From NCBI RefSeq assembly GCF_000015645.1, contig NC_008816.1:62001-126000 (forward strand): a stretch of 64,000 nucleotides of DNA, written 5' to 3'. The notes below the pieces were generated by a model. It was not told the origin of the DNA and made no database searches. It saw only the letters and a list, made by a program, of their open reading frames with translations. Of the stretch, positions 15,058-24,855 are shown piece after piece. Each line of letters starts with the position of its first letter. Positions within the stretch are counted from its first letter, which is position 1. The stretch is from Prochlorococcus marinus str. AS9601 (GTDB lineage: Bacteria > Cyanobacteriota > Cyanobacteriia > PCC-6307 > Cyanobiaceae). A program made the translations under genes and the position numbers.

Positions 15058-16407
15058 ATGGTTGAAAAAGTTTTAATTGCTAATCGTGGAGAAATAGCTT
15101 TACGAATTGTCAGAAGTTGTAGAGAACTAGGGATTGCAACAGTTGCAGTTTTTAGCACTGTTGATAAAAAAGCATTGCATGTTCAGCTTGCTGATGAGGC
15201 GGTTTGCGTCGGAGATTCATTAAGTAATAAGAGTTATTTAAATATTCCAAATATACTTGCTGCTGCTACATCAAGAGGAGTTGATGCTATTCATCCTGGT
15301 TATGGATTTCTTGCGGAAAATGATAAATTTGCTGAGATGTGTAACGATCATGGCATAGTTTTTATTGGCCCATCTCCTAAAGCTATTAGATCTATGGGAG
15401 ATAAATCTACAGCTAAAGAAACTATGGAAGCAGTTGGAGTTCCAACAGTACCTGGCAGTAAAGGCTTGTTATCAAATGTTGATGAGGCTTATAAATTGGC
15501 AGATGATATTGGCTATCCGGTAATTATTAAAGCGACTGCTGGAGGAGGCGGAAGAGGTATGAGGTTGGTTGAAAACTCCAATAATCTAGAAAAAATGTTT
15601 AAAGCAGCTCAAGGCGAAGCAGAAGCAGCTTTTGGTAATGATGGTTTATATATGGAGAAATTTATAAAGAAGCCAAGACATGTAGAAATTCAAATTTTGG
15701 CTGACAGGTCGGGTAATGTTGTTCACTTAGGAGAGCGAGATTGTTCAGTTCAAAGAAGACATCAGAAGTTACTAGAAGAGTCTCCCAGTCCTGCAATTAA
15801 CCCTGCGCTAAGAAAAAAAATGGGGAACGCAGCTATTGCTGCTGCAAAAAGTATCGGCTACGAAGGAGCGGGGACAGTTGAATTTTTAGTTGATGATGAT
15901 GATAATTTTTATTTTATGGAAATGAATACTAGGATTCAAGTTGAACATCCTGTTACTGAAATGGTTACAGGAGTAGATTTAATAGCTGAGCAAATTAAAA
16001 TCGCAAGCGGAGCAAACTTGGAATTTAGTCAGGATGATATCCATTTAAACGGTCATGCCATTGAATGTAGAATCAATGCTGAAGATCCTTCTCACAATTT
16101 CCGACCATCACCTGGAAAAATAACTGGGTGGCTTCCTCCTGGTGGCCCTGGTGTAAGGGTGGATAGTCATGTTTATACAGGCTATGAAATACCTCCTTTC
16201 TATGACTCATTAATTGGTAAATTAATAGTCTGGGGAAAAGATCGTAATACTGCAATTAAACGTATGAATAGGGCTTTAAATGAATGTGCGGTCACTGGTA
16301 TTCCTACAACAATTAACTTTCATCTAACTTTACTAAATAAATCTAAATTTAAGCAGGGTAAGATACATACTAAATATGTAGAAGAAGAATTATTGCCAAA
16401 TTACTGA
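15058..16407 (+). CDS. accC: Biotin carboxylase subunit of acetyl-CoA carboxylase
   Basis: 449 residues, the standard length. It carboxylates the biotin of AccB with ATP and bicarbonate, the first step of fatty-acid synthesis. The N-terminal domain begins [14 protein letters not shown]; the ATP-grasp glycine loop is [11 protein letters not shown] near 158-168; [14 protein letters not shown] near 286-300 holds metal- and bicarbonate-binding residues. It stands alone, with a 220-base upstream gap that should hold its promoter but shows no other feature. accB is not in the window. The convergent neighbour ends 17 bases away. Confidence 0.96.
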   Translation: MVEKVLIANRGEIALRIVRSCRELGIATVAVFSTVDKKALHVQLADEAVCVGDSLSNKSYLNIPNILAAATSRGVDAIHPGYGFLAENDKFAEMCNDHGIVFIGPSPKAIRSMGDKSTAKETMEAVGVPTVPGSKGLLSNVDEAYKLADDIGYPVIIKATAGGGGRGMRLVENSNNLEKMFKAAQGEAEAAFGNDGLYMEKFIKKPRHVEIQILADRSGNVVHLGERDCSVQRRHQKLLEESPSPAINPALRKKMGNAAIAAAKSIGYEGAGTVEFLVDDDDNFYFMEMNTRIQVEHPVTEMVTGVDLIAEQIKIASGANLEFSQDDIHLNGHAIECRINAEDPSHNFRPSPGKITGWLPPGGPGVRVDSHVYTGYEIPPFYDSLIGKLIVWGKDRNTAIKRMNRALNECAVTGIPTTINFHLTLLNKSKFKQGKIHTKYVEEELLPNY

Positions 16408-16424
16408 GAAATAATTAATTATTT

Positions 16425-16730
16425 CTATGAAATATGTGTATGTAATGCAAGTTTTACAAGCCCTTGCTGACCGACTAAAATTTCTCTTAAAAAGCTTATA
16501 ACTCCGATCCAAATTACGGGTCCAACATCAACACCTCCAATAGGAGGAATTAGTTTTCTTGTTAAATTAAGAATAGAGCTTGATGGTATTGAAATTAATA
16601 ACCATAAACCTTTATTTAAATCAATTTTTGGATACCAAGTAAGTATTAATCTTATTAGAAAAACTATAGTTAGATATGAAAGAGAAATTCCTAAACTAAT
16701 ATCTAAGATTTTAAGAGAGTTTACAAGCAA
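16425..16730 (-). CDS. YggT family membrane protein
   Basis: 101 residues with two hydrophobic spans (about 5-27 and 75-95). The segment RLILTWYPKIDLN and a later TRKLIPPIGGVDVGPV match the YggT/CCB3 family signature (W-x-P, then R-x-x-P-P-x-G-x-x-D). Cyanobacterial and plastid relatives take part in membrane organisation and cytochrome b6 haem attachment; the exact role here is inferred. It is transcribed divergently from psbX. Confidence 0.85.
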   Translation of the reverse strand: MLVNSLKILDISLGISLSYLTIVFLIRLILTWYPKIDLNKGLWLLISIPSSSILNLTRKLIPPIGGVDVGPVIWIGVISFLREILVGQQGLVKLALHTHIS

Positions 16731-16819
16731 GAAATCACAATTATTTAACTCATCTTAATAAATAACCCATTGAAACGTATTTAATTCGTATTATAAATTG
16801 AGAATTTAATATTTAAAAA

Positions 16820-17005
16820 GTGTTTCAAATCTCAAATTTATTAATAGCCGCAGATTTTTCTGCTGAAGTTGCTAATAATTCAGCAGTTGGTATGATAGGT
16901 AGTTTTATTGCGGCTGCCTTACTTATCGTTGTTCCAGCTACTGCATTTTTGATTTTTGTTAGCCAGAAAGATTCCCTCGATCGTACTTCTACTGGAAGAC
17001 GCTAG
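16820..17005 (+). CDS. psbX: Photosystem II protein PsbX
   Basis: 61 residues from GTG at 16820. One membrane helix (about 25-48, [20 protein letters not shown]) is followed by SQKDSLDR, the FVSQKD motif typical of PsbX. The N-terminal extension of about 20 residues is longer than in freshwater PsbX and matches the picocyanobacterial type. PsbX sits at the edge of PSII near cytochrome b559 and affects quinone exchange. ycf66 follows 78 bases downstream, a neighbour typical of this lineage. Confidence 0.9.
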   Translation: MFQISNLLIAADFSAEVANNSAVGMIGSFIAAALLIVVPATAFLIFVSQKDSLDRTSTGRR

Positions 17006-17083
17006 TTTTTGTAGAAGTTTTAAGTACACTATATATATGGGATACAAGTAATCCTTTAAAAAATAAATTTTTGGAGAAAGAAT

Positions 17084-18013
17084 GTGGTCAATGCTAGTCT
17101 CAATTGGGCCAGTATTGTTGGTATAGTTCTCGCTGTATGTGGGGGAGGCCTTTATTTCTTGAGGTCCTTTAAGCCTGCCTTGGCAAGGGATTATGATGTT
17201 TTTTTCGCAGCAATTGGACTTTTGTGTGGAGGAATATTATTTTTTCAAGGCTGGAGGTTAGATCCTATCCTTCAGTTTGGTCAGTTTTTACTTGCAGGAA
17301 CTACAGTTTTTTTCGCATATGAAAGTGTGCGATTGAGGGGAGTTGCTACTGATCAAGCTAGAAGATCATCTTATTTTGATGATGATCCTATTTCTGATGG
17401 TCCCAGAAATTCTAGAGGCCGATTTAATGACGATTATGATAGGTTTGAAGAATCTGAAAGACCATCCAGAAGATTTAAACCTCAAGAAGATGAATTTGAA
17501 GAAGACTATATTCAGGGGAGATCTCCTAGGAGGAACGTTTCAAGAGCGATACCATCTGCCGCAGCAAGTAGAAGCAGGCCATCTACAAGGGGAATAAGTC
17601 AGTTTGAAAATGACGAACCTATAAGAAGGAGAAGACAGACTTCTGAAGATAGAAATAGTAAACAACCAGAAACAAATAACTTTGGTGAAAGAAGAAATTT
17701 ATCTCGCGATGAAGTTAAAACAGGGTCTAGACCAAGAATGAATCGTACAGTATCTAGACAAGATAATATCTCTGCTCCTAGTGATTCTTCTCCATTAAGA
17801 AAGAAACCTACTAGATCCTCTATAAGGCAGCAAACTTCAACAACTAAAGTAGAAGATGCTTCATTTAAAGATGCTAATCAAGCCAAAAAAACACGTGATA
17901 CTCGGAGAGTGAGCTCTTCATCTAGATCAAGTTCAAAAAATCAAAATAGTAGGTATAACGTTGGAACAAATAAGAAGAAACCAAGGGATAACAGTTCTAG
18001 ATTTGATGATTAA
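17084..18013 (+). CDS. ycf66: Ycf66 family protein with long low-complexity tail
   Basis: 309 residues from GTG at 17084, with GGAGAAAGA as a good ribosome-binding site seven bases upstream. Residues 1-90 hold the Ycf66 core: three hydrophobic spans (ASIVGIVLAVCGGGLYFL, FFAAIGLLCGGILFFQGW, FGQFLLAGTTVFFAYE). The remaining 220 residues are arginine-, serine- and aspartate-rich and probably disordered. Ycf66 is a cyanobacterial/plastid protein of unknown function. Its stop codon directly abuts the stop of the convergent Hli-type gene. Confidence 0.88.
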   Translation: MVNASLNWASIVGIVLAVCGGGLYFLRSFKPALARDYDVFFAAIGLLCGGILFFQGWRLDPILQFGQFLLAGTTVFFAYESVRLRGVATDQARRSSYFDDDPISDGPRNSRGRFNDDYDRFEESERPSRRFKPQEDEFEEDYIQGRSPRRNVSRAIPSAAASRSRPSTRGISQFENDEPIRRRRQTSEDRNSKQPETNNFGERRNLSRDEVKTGSRPRMNRTVSRQDNISAPSDSSPLRKKPTRSSIRQQTSTTKVEDASFKDANQAKKTRDTRRVSSSSRSSSKNQNSRYNVGTNKKKPRDNSSRFDD

Positions 18014-18289
18014 TTATAAGATTCCTGCCCATTTTAAAAACGATTGTTTACTAAATAATTCAATCAATACTATTGCAAAGAAGCCAATCATTGCAAATCT
18101 TCCATTAGTTATTTCAGAATACCAACTCCATCCAAATTTATATTCATCTTTAATTTCTATAGATTTTTCATCTAATTTATTATCTTCAATTTGTTCATTG
18201 ATCTGATTAGGATCTTTTTGCTCTTCTATAAAACTCTCATTCTCTAAATTAGTGACTTCTGAGTTAGTTTGTTCTTCTTTGGAATTCAT
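18014..18289 (-). CDS. High-light-inducible-like protein with acidic extension
   Basis: 91 residues. The C-terminal half (about 47-85) is a single chlorophyll-binding helix of the Hli/ELIP type: EITNGRFAMIGFFAIVLIE, where E and the N/R-x-x-x-x-G pattern serve as pigment ligands and helix contacts. The first 45 residues are an acidic, glutamate/asparagine-rich stretch absent from short Hli proteins. These proteins bind chlorophyll and carotenoids and protect photosystems under excess light. It lies eight bases upstream of nothing on its own strand but follows the ABC transporter gene closely, suggesting cotranscription. Confidence 0.82.
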   Translation of the reverse strand: MNSKEEQTNSEVTNLENESFIEEQKDPNQINEQIEDNKLDEKSIEIKDEYKFGWSWYSEITNGRFAMIGFFAIVLIELFSKQSFLKWAGIL

Positions 18290-18297
18290 TTTTTTTG

Positions 18298-20280
18298 TTA
18301 ATCCTTAAAATTATACTTATCAGAAGTCAATAATTTCCAGTCTCCTTGTCCATTTAATTCTAAAATATTTTCGTGAAAATCTATTAAGCTAGGTCTATGT
18401 CCAACACTTATTAGAGAAAGTTCTCGTTCCTTTAGTAAACTATATAGTTTTTTTTCAGTATTAATATCTAAAGCACTTGTTGCTTCATCTAGTACTGCAA
18501 ATCTTGGAGAATTTAGTAAGAGTCTTGCAAAAGCCAATCTTTGTTGCTCACCTAAGGAAAGAATTCGTGGCCAATCTTGTTTGATATCAAGATTAGGATA
18601 CCGATCCACTAAGGTTTTTAAATTTACTTCATGAAGTACAGAAGTAAGATGTTCATCACTAAATTTATTAACTTCTGTGGGATAACATAATTGTTCCCTT
18701 AAAGAACCAAGTAACATGTATGGTTTTTGAGGTATGAATAATAATTCCCCAATTTTTGGTTTTTTAATTACTCCCTGATCGGGTTCCCATAAACCACTAA
18801 TCATTCTTAGTAAAGATGTTTTACCGCACCCAGATGGTCCTACTACCAAAAGTGATTGATTATTGTCGATGCTCAAATTTAAATTTTTAATTATTGTTTT
18901 ATTTGATCCTGGTGGGCAAAGGTCAGCATTATTAATAAGAATTGAGGGGTAATCTGAAATAACGTTTTGATTAAGTGTTGGGTTGGTTTTGCTAATGGAT
19001 TCAACTTTTGATTGGAATCCTTCTAATCTGCCAATACCAGCAGTAAATTTTGCAAGTTCTTCGATTTGATTAACAATGAAAAATAACGAACCTTCAACCA
19101 TTCCAAATGCAAAGCTTGCTTGAATAAAGCGTCCATAATCAATATCACCTTTAAAGTAAGGGATTGCCATTATTAAATATGGAAAGAAATTTCCTGCATA
19201 ATTAATGGATCTTCTCATGACGTCTATTATTACTCTCCATATAATCAGTAAATTAAAGTTTCTCACCACTTCTCCTAAGCGTCTTTCAGTTTCACTTCGC
19301 TCAGGATTCTCCCCAGAATAAAAGGCTATTGATTCAGCATTATCTCGAATATGTACTAAGCCATATCGAAAATCTGCTTCATATCTGAGTTGATCAAAGT
19401 CAATCTTTACAAGATTTTTTCCAGCAATTAAGAGGATAGAAGTTGCAAATGCGGCGTAACCAAATAAAGAAAAAGTAAGTGTTGTACTAATACTCCATAA
19501 AATAAGAATATTAAGTGAAAATGTTAGTAGGGCATCAAAAATACCTAATGTGAAAGAGAGACTTTGCCCGGTAAAAGCTCGGGTATCATCTGTGATTCTT
19601 TGATCGGGATTATCTACATCGGTTTGTTCTTCATCATTGGGATTTAACTGGTAATAAGCTTTATTAGTCATATAATCTTTGACTAGACTTTTTGAAAGCC
19701 ATTCTCTCCAAATTATTCCTAACTTATATGTAAAAAATATTTGGGAAACCCGTATTGGTAAGGCCACAGCGAAACAACAAGCGTAAATTCCCAATATCCG
19801 ATAAAATCCATCTTCTTGTTTTTCTACCAAAGCATTTGTTAAATCTCTTGCAATGAATCCAATACCTGCGTTTATTCCGTTTACAGCTAAAAGCATTAAT
19901 ACAATTATCGCAAGGAATAACCAATGTAACCATCTACGGTTTTTTAATTGACGTCTTAAGCTAAAAAAGCTTCCTGATCCAATTAGAAATAATGCAGAGA
20001 AAAGCAATCCCCAACTCCCAGCCCAAATTGAATTGACAGTACTTACTACACCTCCGAAATACTTTTCAAGAAAAATTGGTTGAAAGCTTTCAAAAAAACT
20101 TATTATTCCTGTAAGACCCACAAGTACTACTCCACCCACACAAAATAAAAGAGAAATCAAAAGCCATATGAACTGGAATCCATTACATTGATCTATGGGA
20201 AGAAAAAATGGCTGAGATAGCTTCCTTAATTTTTGTAATTGCAAGATAAATTTGGATTTATTATTAACTACTGTTTTCAT
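18298..20280 (-). CDS. ABC transporter, fused permease/ATPase (SbmA-YddA/ABCD type)
   Basis: 660 residues: about six membrane spans in residues 35-430 (ABC_membrane_2 type) fused to a C-terminal nucleotide-binding domain. Walker A is GPSGCGKTS near 491-499, the signature motif SLGEQQRLAFAR replaces the usual LSGGQ with LSLGEQQ, and Walker B is FAVLDEATSALD. FIPQKPYMLLGSLREQL is typical of the YddA/ABCD half-transporters, which dimerise. Substrates in the family include peptides, cobalamin and acyl compounds; none can be assigned here. It precedes the Hli-like gene by eight bases on the same strand. Confidence 0.85.
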   Translation of the reverse strand: MKTVVNNKSKFILQLQKLRKLSQPFFLPIDQCNGFQFIWLLISLLFCVGGVVLVGLTGIISFFESFQPIFLEKYFGGVVSTVNSIWAGSWGLLFSALFLIGSGSFFSLRRQLKNRRWLHWLFLAIIVLMLLAVNGINAGIGFIARDLTNALVEKQEDGFYRILGIYACCFAVALPIRVSQIFFTYKLGIIWREWLSKSLVKDYMTNKAYYQLNPNDEEQTDVDNPDQRITDDTRAFTGQSLSFTLGIFDALLTFSLNILILWSISTTLTFSLFGYAAFATSILLIAGKNLVKIDFDQLRYEADFRYGLVHIRDNAESIAFYSGENPERSETERRLGEVVRNFNLLIIWRVIIDVMRRSINYAGNFFPYLIMAIPYFKGDIDYGRFIQASFAFGMVEGSLFFIVNQIEELAKFTAGIGRLEGFQSKVESISKTNPTLNQNVISDYPSILINNADLCPPGSNKTIIKNLNLSIDNNQSLLVVGPSGCGKTSLLRMISGLWEPDQGVIKKPKIGELLFIPQKPYMLLGSLREQLCYPTEVNKFSDEHLTSVLHEVNLKTLVDRYPNLDIKQDWPRILSLGEQQRLAFARLLLNSPRFAVLDEATSALDINTEKKLYSLLKERELSLISVGHRPSLIDFHENILELNGQGDWKLLTSDKYNFKD

Positions 20281-20321
20281 TACTCAAAAGTTTTATAGGA
20301 TAAATTATAACTTTTAGAAGT

Positions 20322-20600
20322 CTATTGACCAAAGCCAATAAAGGAAAGTGCCCAGTCAGGTAAATTCAAGTAATTCAAGATTGTTGCATCAAATTCATGA
20401 ATTTTTGGAAAAGATTTATCTAATGCCCACCATAGTAAAAAAGGTAAATTAAATAAAATTTGTAATTGCCATTTATAAGTTAAAACTCTCCAAATTTTAA
20501 TTAACTTAGTTTTGAGTGAATTGTCTAGCTCTTCCCAATTTTTTGAGATTAAATTGAATAAATTTTTGGATTCTGTATTTAGGGAATCTGGGGTATTCAT
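20322..20600 (-). CDS. Conserved small membrane-associated protein, unknown
   Basis: 92 residues with a hydrophilic N-terminal helix and one hydrophobic, tryptophan-rich stretch (LFNLPFLLWWALDKSF, about 50-65). The end (LPDWALSFIGFGQ) may insert in a membrane. I do not recognise a family beyond a cyanobacterial small protein. It lies 41 bases upstream of the ABC transporter gene and 46 bases after the HIT gene on the same strand, so all may be read together. Confidence 0.65.
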   Translation of the reverse strand: MNTPDSLNTESKNLFNLISKNWEELDNSLKTKLIKIWRVLTYKWQLQILFNLPFLLWWALDKSFPKIHEFDATILNYLNLPDWALSFIGFGQ

Positions 20601-20646
20601 TTTGTTTTTACTTATTTATAACCCATTAACATTTCTTTCGAGAGTT

Positions 20647-20988
20647 TTAACCTGGAGGCCAATTCATTTTTCTTCCAGATAAAAAATGAATATGTAAATG
20701 AAAAACTGTTTGTCCTGATTCTGCTCCAGTATTAATTACTGTTCTCCAATTAGTTAAATTTTTTGATTTAGCTATTTTGCTACCCACATAAAGTAAATGC
20801 CCTAATAAATTTACATCCTCTTCAATACAATCTAATAAACTTATAATTGGCTTTTTTGGAATCACTAAAAAATGAACTGGTGCTTGTGCCTGGATATCAT
20901 TAAAAGCAATACAAAACTTATCTTCATAAAGCTTATCGCAGGGTATTTCTTCATTAATGATTTTTTGAAATATTGTTGTTTCAGTCAT
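20647..20988 (-). CDS. HIT family nucleotide-binding hydrolase
   Basis: 113 residues, full length for the HINT branch. The histidine triad reads HLHIHFLSGR near residues 97-106, the nucleophile being the middle of H-x-H-x-H. The N-terminal TIFQKIINEEIPCDKLYED and VPKKPI stretches are typical. Such enzymes hydrolyse AMP-lysine, AMP-amine or related phosphoramidates; the physiological substrate is unknown. It follows def on the same strand with only four bases between them. Confidence 0.92.
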   Translation of the reverse strand: MTETTIFQKIINEEIPCDKLYEDKFCIAFNDIQAQAPVHFLVIPKKPIISLLDCIEEDVNLLGHLLYVGSKIAKSKNLTNWRTVINTGAESGQTVFHLHIHFLSGRKMNWPPG

Positions 20989-20992
20989 TAAA

Positions 20993-21598
20993 TTAATTAA
21001 TTGAGATAACGTCTTTTTCGTTAAACCCTTCTTTTAAAAGTTCTTTGTTCAAATCATCTTTTGATGTAACTCTATCTACAAATAATATTCCATTTAAGTG
21101 ATCCATTTCGTGTTGAATACACCTCGCCAGAAGTCCATCTGCTTTCATTTTACGTGGTCGTCCCATTTCATCTCTAAATTTTAATTTTATAGTTGATGGT
21201 CTCACTACATTTAAATAGACACCAGGTATACTCAAGCAGCCTTCTTCGTATGAATTAAGGGTTGTTCCAAAGTCTGTAATTTCTGGATTGATTAATATTA
21301 AAGGTTCTGCTGCTGAATCTTCAAAATTTACGTCTATGACAAGAAGCTCTTTGTTGATTCCAATTTGAGGTGCAGCAAGTCCAATTCCTTTAGCTGCATA
21401 CATGCTTTGAAGCATTTCTCTTGCAAGTTTTCTAATCGATTCATCAACCTTAGTTATTCTTTTGGAATTTTGTCTCAATACATCATCACCAAGTTTATAA
21501 ATGTCTAGAAATGGCTTACCTGATTGTTCTTTTGCAATTTTTTCTGCGTTTCCATTTGTTCTTGACTTTTTTGCAAGTTGTGAAAAATGGTTTGCCAC
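20993..21598 (-). CDS. def: Peptide deformylase
   Basis: 201 residues. It removes the formyl group from nascent peptides. All three family motifs are present: GIGLAAPQIG (71-80), EEGCLSIPG with metal ligand Cys121, and QHEMDHLNG with His163, catalytic Glu164 and His167. The N-terminal 30-residue extension before the core is typical of cyanobacterial enzymes. It is transcribed divergently from the S9 peptidase gene, with an 81-base gap for both promoters. Confidence 0.96.
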   Translation of the reverse strand: MANHFSQLAKKSRTNGNAEKIAKEQSGKPFLDIYKLGDDVLRQNSKRITKVDESIRKLAREMLQSMYAAKGIGLAAPQIGINKELLVIDVNFEDSAAEPLILINPEITDFGTTLNSYEEGCLSIPGVYLNVVRPSTIKLKFRDEMGRPRKMKADGLLARCIQHEMDHLNGILFVDRVTSKDDLNKELLKEGFNEKDVISIN

Positions 21599-21679
21599 GT
21601 TAAAAAAAAAGGTTTTTACTTAAGAGTTTAGCTATAAAAATACTAGCACTTTAATTTGCATTCTTTATAGTTTTTTTAA

Positions 21680-23605
21680 ATGAGTAATGATGATCAGTTA
21701 AAAGTTAGGCAAACTGTATCTAAAAAGAAATCTTTTAAAGAATTAACTATTATTAGGGATATCATTTTTTGGATTGATCTTGTTGGTGAAGGTCAAAATG
21801 AAAATGCCATTTTTGCAAGACCATTTAATAAAAAAGAGGCGTTTCCTCAGAAATTAACAAGTAAAAAATATAATATTAAAAATAACTTTCATGGATATGG
21901 TGGTAAATCTTATAAATGTATATATTTAAAAAATAATTTTTATTTGATATGGATTGATCAGATTACCAACGCAGTTTGGTTTCAAATTTTTAAAGAGGTT
22001 GCATCAAATTATAGAAGTCAAAAAAGATATCTCGATTCAGTTCAAGAACCAAGACAACTATCTAAATCAATTGATGGAAATTTTGATTCTTCGTTTGTTA
22101 TTTCTCAAAAAAATTTTTTATATGGTATTTGTGAAATAAATAATAGAGATTACTTATTTTCTTTAAACCTAAAAAAAACTAAACAAGATATTTACCGAAT
22201 AAAAAAATTTAAAAATTTCGCTGGAGAATTATCTTGTAATTCTTCTGTTAGCTTACTTTCTTGGGTCGAGTGGGGTTCTCCATATATGCCTTGGGAGAAA
22301 AATGATCTTTTTTTTGCTCAAATTGACTTAGATGGAGAGATAACAAAAATAAAAAAATTCTCAGATAAGCTGATTAATGCCAAAAAAAACGTTTCTTTTT
22401 TTCATCCTTATTGGATAAGTGAAACTCTTTTAGTATGTTCTGAAGATAGTTCTGGATGGTGGAACTTATTGTTTTTAGATGCTAGTAAAATTGAGAATAT
22501 TTTTATTAAAAAAAGAGTAGAGAGAAATTTTGTTGAATATGGAGTACCTCAGTGGGTCTCAGGAATAACATTTTTTTCAGGGGATATAAAAGATTTATTT
22601 TGTTTAGCAAAAAAAGAAAATAATTTAGTAGTTGAACAATATAAAGATCTTCAATGCGTTAAAGAATTTTCTACTCCTTTTACCTCAATAAGTGATTTCA
22701 GTGTTTTTGAGAAGAAAGTAGTTTTGAAAGGTCATGGATCTGATTTTCTTGGAAATTTACTTGAAATTGATTTTAAAAAGGAAGTTTTATCAAATGTTTT
22801 TGAGGAAATAAATGCTGAATATATAAAAGTTTGTTCAAAACCTGAAACATTTTGGTTTAAAGGTTTTGAAGCTCAATCTACTCATTCTTTTCTTTATAGG
22901 CCGCTCGTAGAAAATTTTAGAAAGCCACCGCTCCTTGTTAGAGCACATAGCGGACCAACTTCATGTTTTGATGGATCATATAATTCTGAGGTTCAATATT
23001 GGACTTCGAAGGGATTTTTTGTTGCTGAAGTTAATTATGGAGGATCATCAGGATTTGGCAAAGCATATATAGAGAGGTTGAATTGTAAATGGGGTATTGT
23101 TGATTCTTATGATTGCAAAGCACTAGCTCTTGAATTGATTAAATCAAATCAAGTTGATAGTGAAAAAGTAGTAATTTTTGGGAATAGTGCTGGTGGGTTA
23201 ACTGCCCTGAATTGTTTATTATATGGGTCTATTTTTACAGCAGCAATTTGTAAATATCCTGTTATTGATTTGAAGGATATGCATTACAACACTCATAGGT
23301 TTGAAAAAGATTATTTAAATTCTTTGGTAGGAATTTATGCACAAAATCATGATGATTATATAAATAGATCACCGATAAATCATATTAACAAAATAAAAAA
23401 ACCTATCTTATTGTTTCATGGAAAAAAAGATAAAGTAATTTCTTATAAACAAACTTTTAAAATCCAGGAAATTTTGATTCAGAATAATAAATATTCAGAA
23501 GTTATTTTTTTTGATAATGAGGGGCACGGTTTTAGAAATATTGAAAATAAAGAAATAGTAATGCAAAAATCTATGGAATTTTTAAAAAATGCTTTGAATA
23601 TTTAA
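21680..23605 (+). CDS. S9 (prolyl oligopeptidase) family serine peptidase
   Basis: 641 residues. The N-terminal two thirds is a divergent beta-propeller with W-x-S-x-W-type blades (for example CSEDSSGWWNLLFLD). The C-terminal alpha/beta-hydrolase has the nucleophile elbow GNSAGG, followed by HGKKDKVIS with the catalytic Asp and NEGHGF with the catalytic His. VRAHSGPTSCFDGSYN matches the oxyanion region of acylaminoacyl-peptidase types. It probably acts on oligopeptides in the cytoplasm. Its stop overlaps the convergent sufS stop in a shared TTAA. Confidence 0.88.
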   Translation: MSNDDQLKVRQTVSKKKSFKELTIIRDIIFWIDLVGEGQNENAIFARPFNKKEAFPQKLTSKKYNIKNNFHGYGGKSYKCIYLKNNFYLIWIDQITNAVWFQIFKEVASNYRSQKRYLDSVQEPRQLSKSIDGNFDSSFVISQKNFLYGICEINNRDYLFSLNLKKTKQDIYRIKKFKNFAGELSCNSSVSLLSWVEWGSPYMPWEKNDLFFAQIDLDGEITKIKKFSDKLINAKKNVSFFHPYWISETLLVCSEDSSGWWNLLFLDASKIENIFIKKRVERNFVEYGVPQWVSGITFFSGDIKDLFCLAKKENNLVVEQYKDLQCVKEFSTPFTSISDFSVFEKKVVLKGHGSDFLGNLLEIDFKKEVLSNVFEEINAEYIKVCSKPETFWFKGFEAQSTHSFLYRPLVENFRKPPLLVRAHSGPTSCFDGSYNSEVQYWTSKGFFVAEVNYGGSSGFGKAYIERLNCKWGIVDSYDCKALALELIKSNQVDSEKVVIFGNSAGGLTALNCLLYGSIFTAAICKYPVIDLKDMHYNTHRFEKDYLNSLVGIYAQNHDDYINRSPINHINKIKKPILLFHGKKDKVISYKQTFKIQEILIQNNKYSEVIFFDNEGHGFRNIENKEIVMQKSMEFLKNALNI

Positions 23606-24855
23606 GAATTGATTTTTAGAAAATCAATAGTATCTTTTAATTTTTCAAGAAATATATCAATTTCCTCCTTATTGGTTGTGAAATTCATACTGATTCTAGC
23701 TGTTGATTTAATTCCGATGTATCTGTGAAGAGGTTGACAGCAATGGTGACCACTTCTGATGCAAATTCCTTTTGAATCAAGAATTTCAGCAATATCATTT
23801 GAATGTATATTTTTTATATAAAAGGTGGCAAGTGAGGCTCTGTCTGGATCTATCTCCGGCGGTGGACCTATAATTTCAATATTTTCTATTTGATTTAATT
23901 TTTCAAATAAATATTTAGTAATAGTCTTTTCATATTCATTAATTTCATTTAATCCTATAGTGTTTATATAATTAATTGCTTCCGCAAGGCCTATTGCTTC
24001 TGCAATGGCTGGAGTTCCAGCTTCGAATTTATGTGGGAGATCAGCCCAGGTACTTGTCTCTTCAAAGACATCTTGAATCATTTCGCCACCTCCAAAGAAA
24101 GGAGGAATTTTTTCAAGAATTTCTTGTCTTGACCAGAGGAAACCAATTCCTGTAGGACCGCAAAGTTTATGTCCTGATCCCGCTAAAAAATCAATATCAA
24201 GATCTATTACATCTAGTTTTTGATGCGCCAAACTTTGACATGCATCTATTAATACTAGAGAACCTTTTTGTTTAGCTAATTTAGTTATCTCTTTGATTGG
24301 ATTACAGCAACCTAGAGTATTACTTACATGTACTAGGCTAACAAGCTTTGTTCTAGAGGTTAGTTTTGACTTAAAATCGTCTAAATCTAATTGCCCATTT
24401 TTATCGATGCCTATAAATTTTAATTTACACTTATTTTTCGCTGCAACCATTTGCCATGGAACAATATTGCTATGATGCTCCATTATTGATAGAAGAATTT
24501 CATCGTTTTCTCCTAATGAATATTCGCCCCATGATCTAGCTGCTAGATTTATTGCTTCAGTAGCATTTCTTGTGAAAATAATTTCTTTTGGCGAATTTGC
24601 TTTGATGTATTTACTAATTGAAAATCTTGCATTTTCAAATTCTTCTGTCGCTTTAGCACTTAATTGATGAGCTCCTCTATGTACATTGGCATTAAAATTT
24701 CTATAATATTCATCAATTTTTTTCAAGACTTGAATTGGTTTTTGCGTGGTTGCAGCATGGTCTAAATAAATGATTTGCTCATTATTTTTTATGTTGTTAT
24801 TTAAAAGAGGAAAGTCTTTCTTAGTTATTTCAGGAAAATTTTGAATCGTTTCCAT
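23602..24855 (-). CDS. sufS: Cysteine desulfurase SufS
   Basis: 417 residues, class V aminotransferase fold. Lys230 in GSGHK binds PLP. RSGHHC(CQ)PLH carries the persulfide cysteine, Cys372. It strips sulfur from cysteine for Fe-S cluster assembly on the SufBCD scaffold. It is the last gene of the sufBCDS operon: sufD ends at the base where sufS begins (one-base overlap), so the genes are coupled. No sufE is visible in the window. Confidence 0.96.
   Translation of the reverse strand: METIQNFPEITKKDFPLLNNNIKNNEQIIYLDHAATTQKPIQVLKKIDEYYRNFNANVHRGAHQLSAKATEEFENARFSISKYIKANSPKEIIFTRNATEAINLAARSWGEYSLGENDEILLSIMEHHSNIVPWQMVAAKNKCKLKFIGIDKNGQLDLDDFKSKLTSRTKLVSLVHVSNTLGCCNPIKEITKLAKQKGSLVLIDACQSLAHQKLDVIDLDIDFLAGSGHKLCGPTGIGFLWSRQEILEKIPPFFGGGEMIQDVFEETSTWADLPHKFEAGTPAIAEAIGLAEAINYINTIGLNEINEYEKTITKYLFEKLNQIENIEIIGPPPEIDPDRASLATFYIKNIHSNDIAEILDSKGICIRSGHHCCQPLHRYIGIKSTARISMNFTTNKEEIDIFLEKLKDTIDFLKINS

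Noticed and set aside
17343-17597. 84-aa frame inside ycf66
   Set aside because: It is an out-of-frame shadow of the low-complexity tail.
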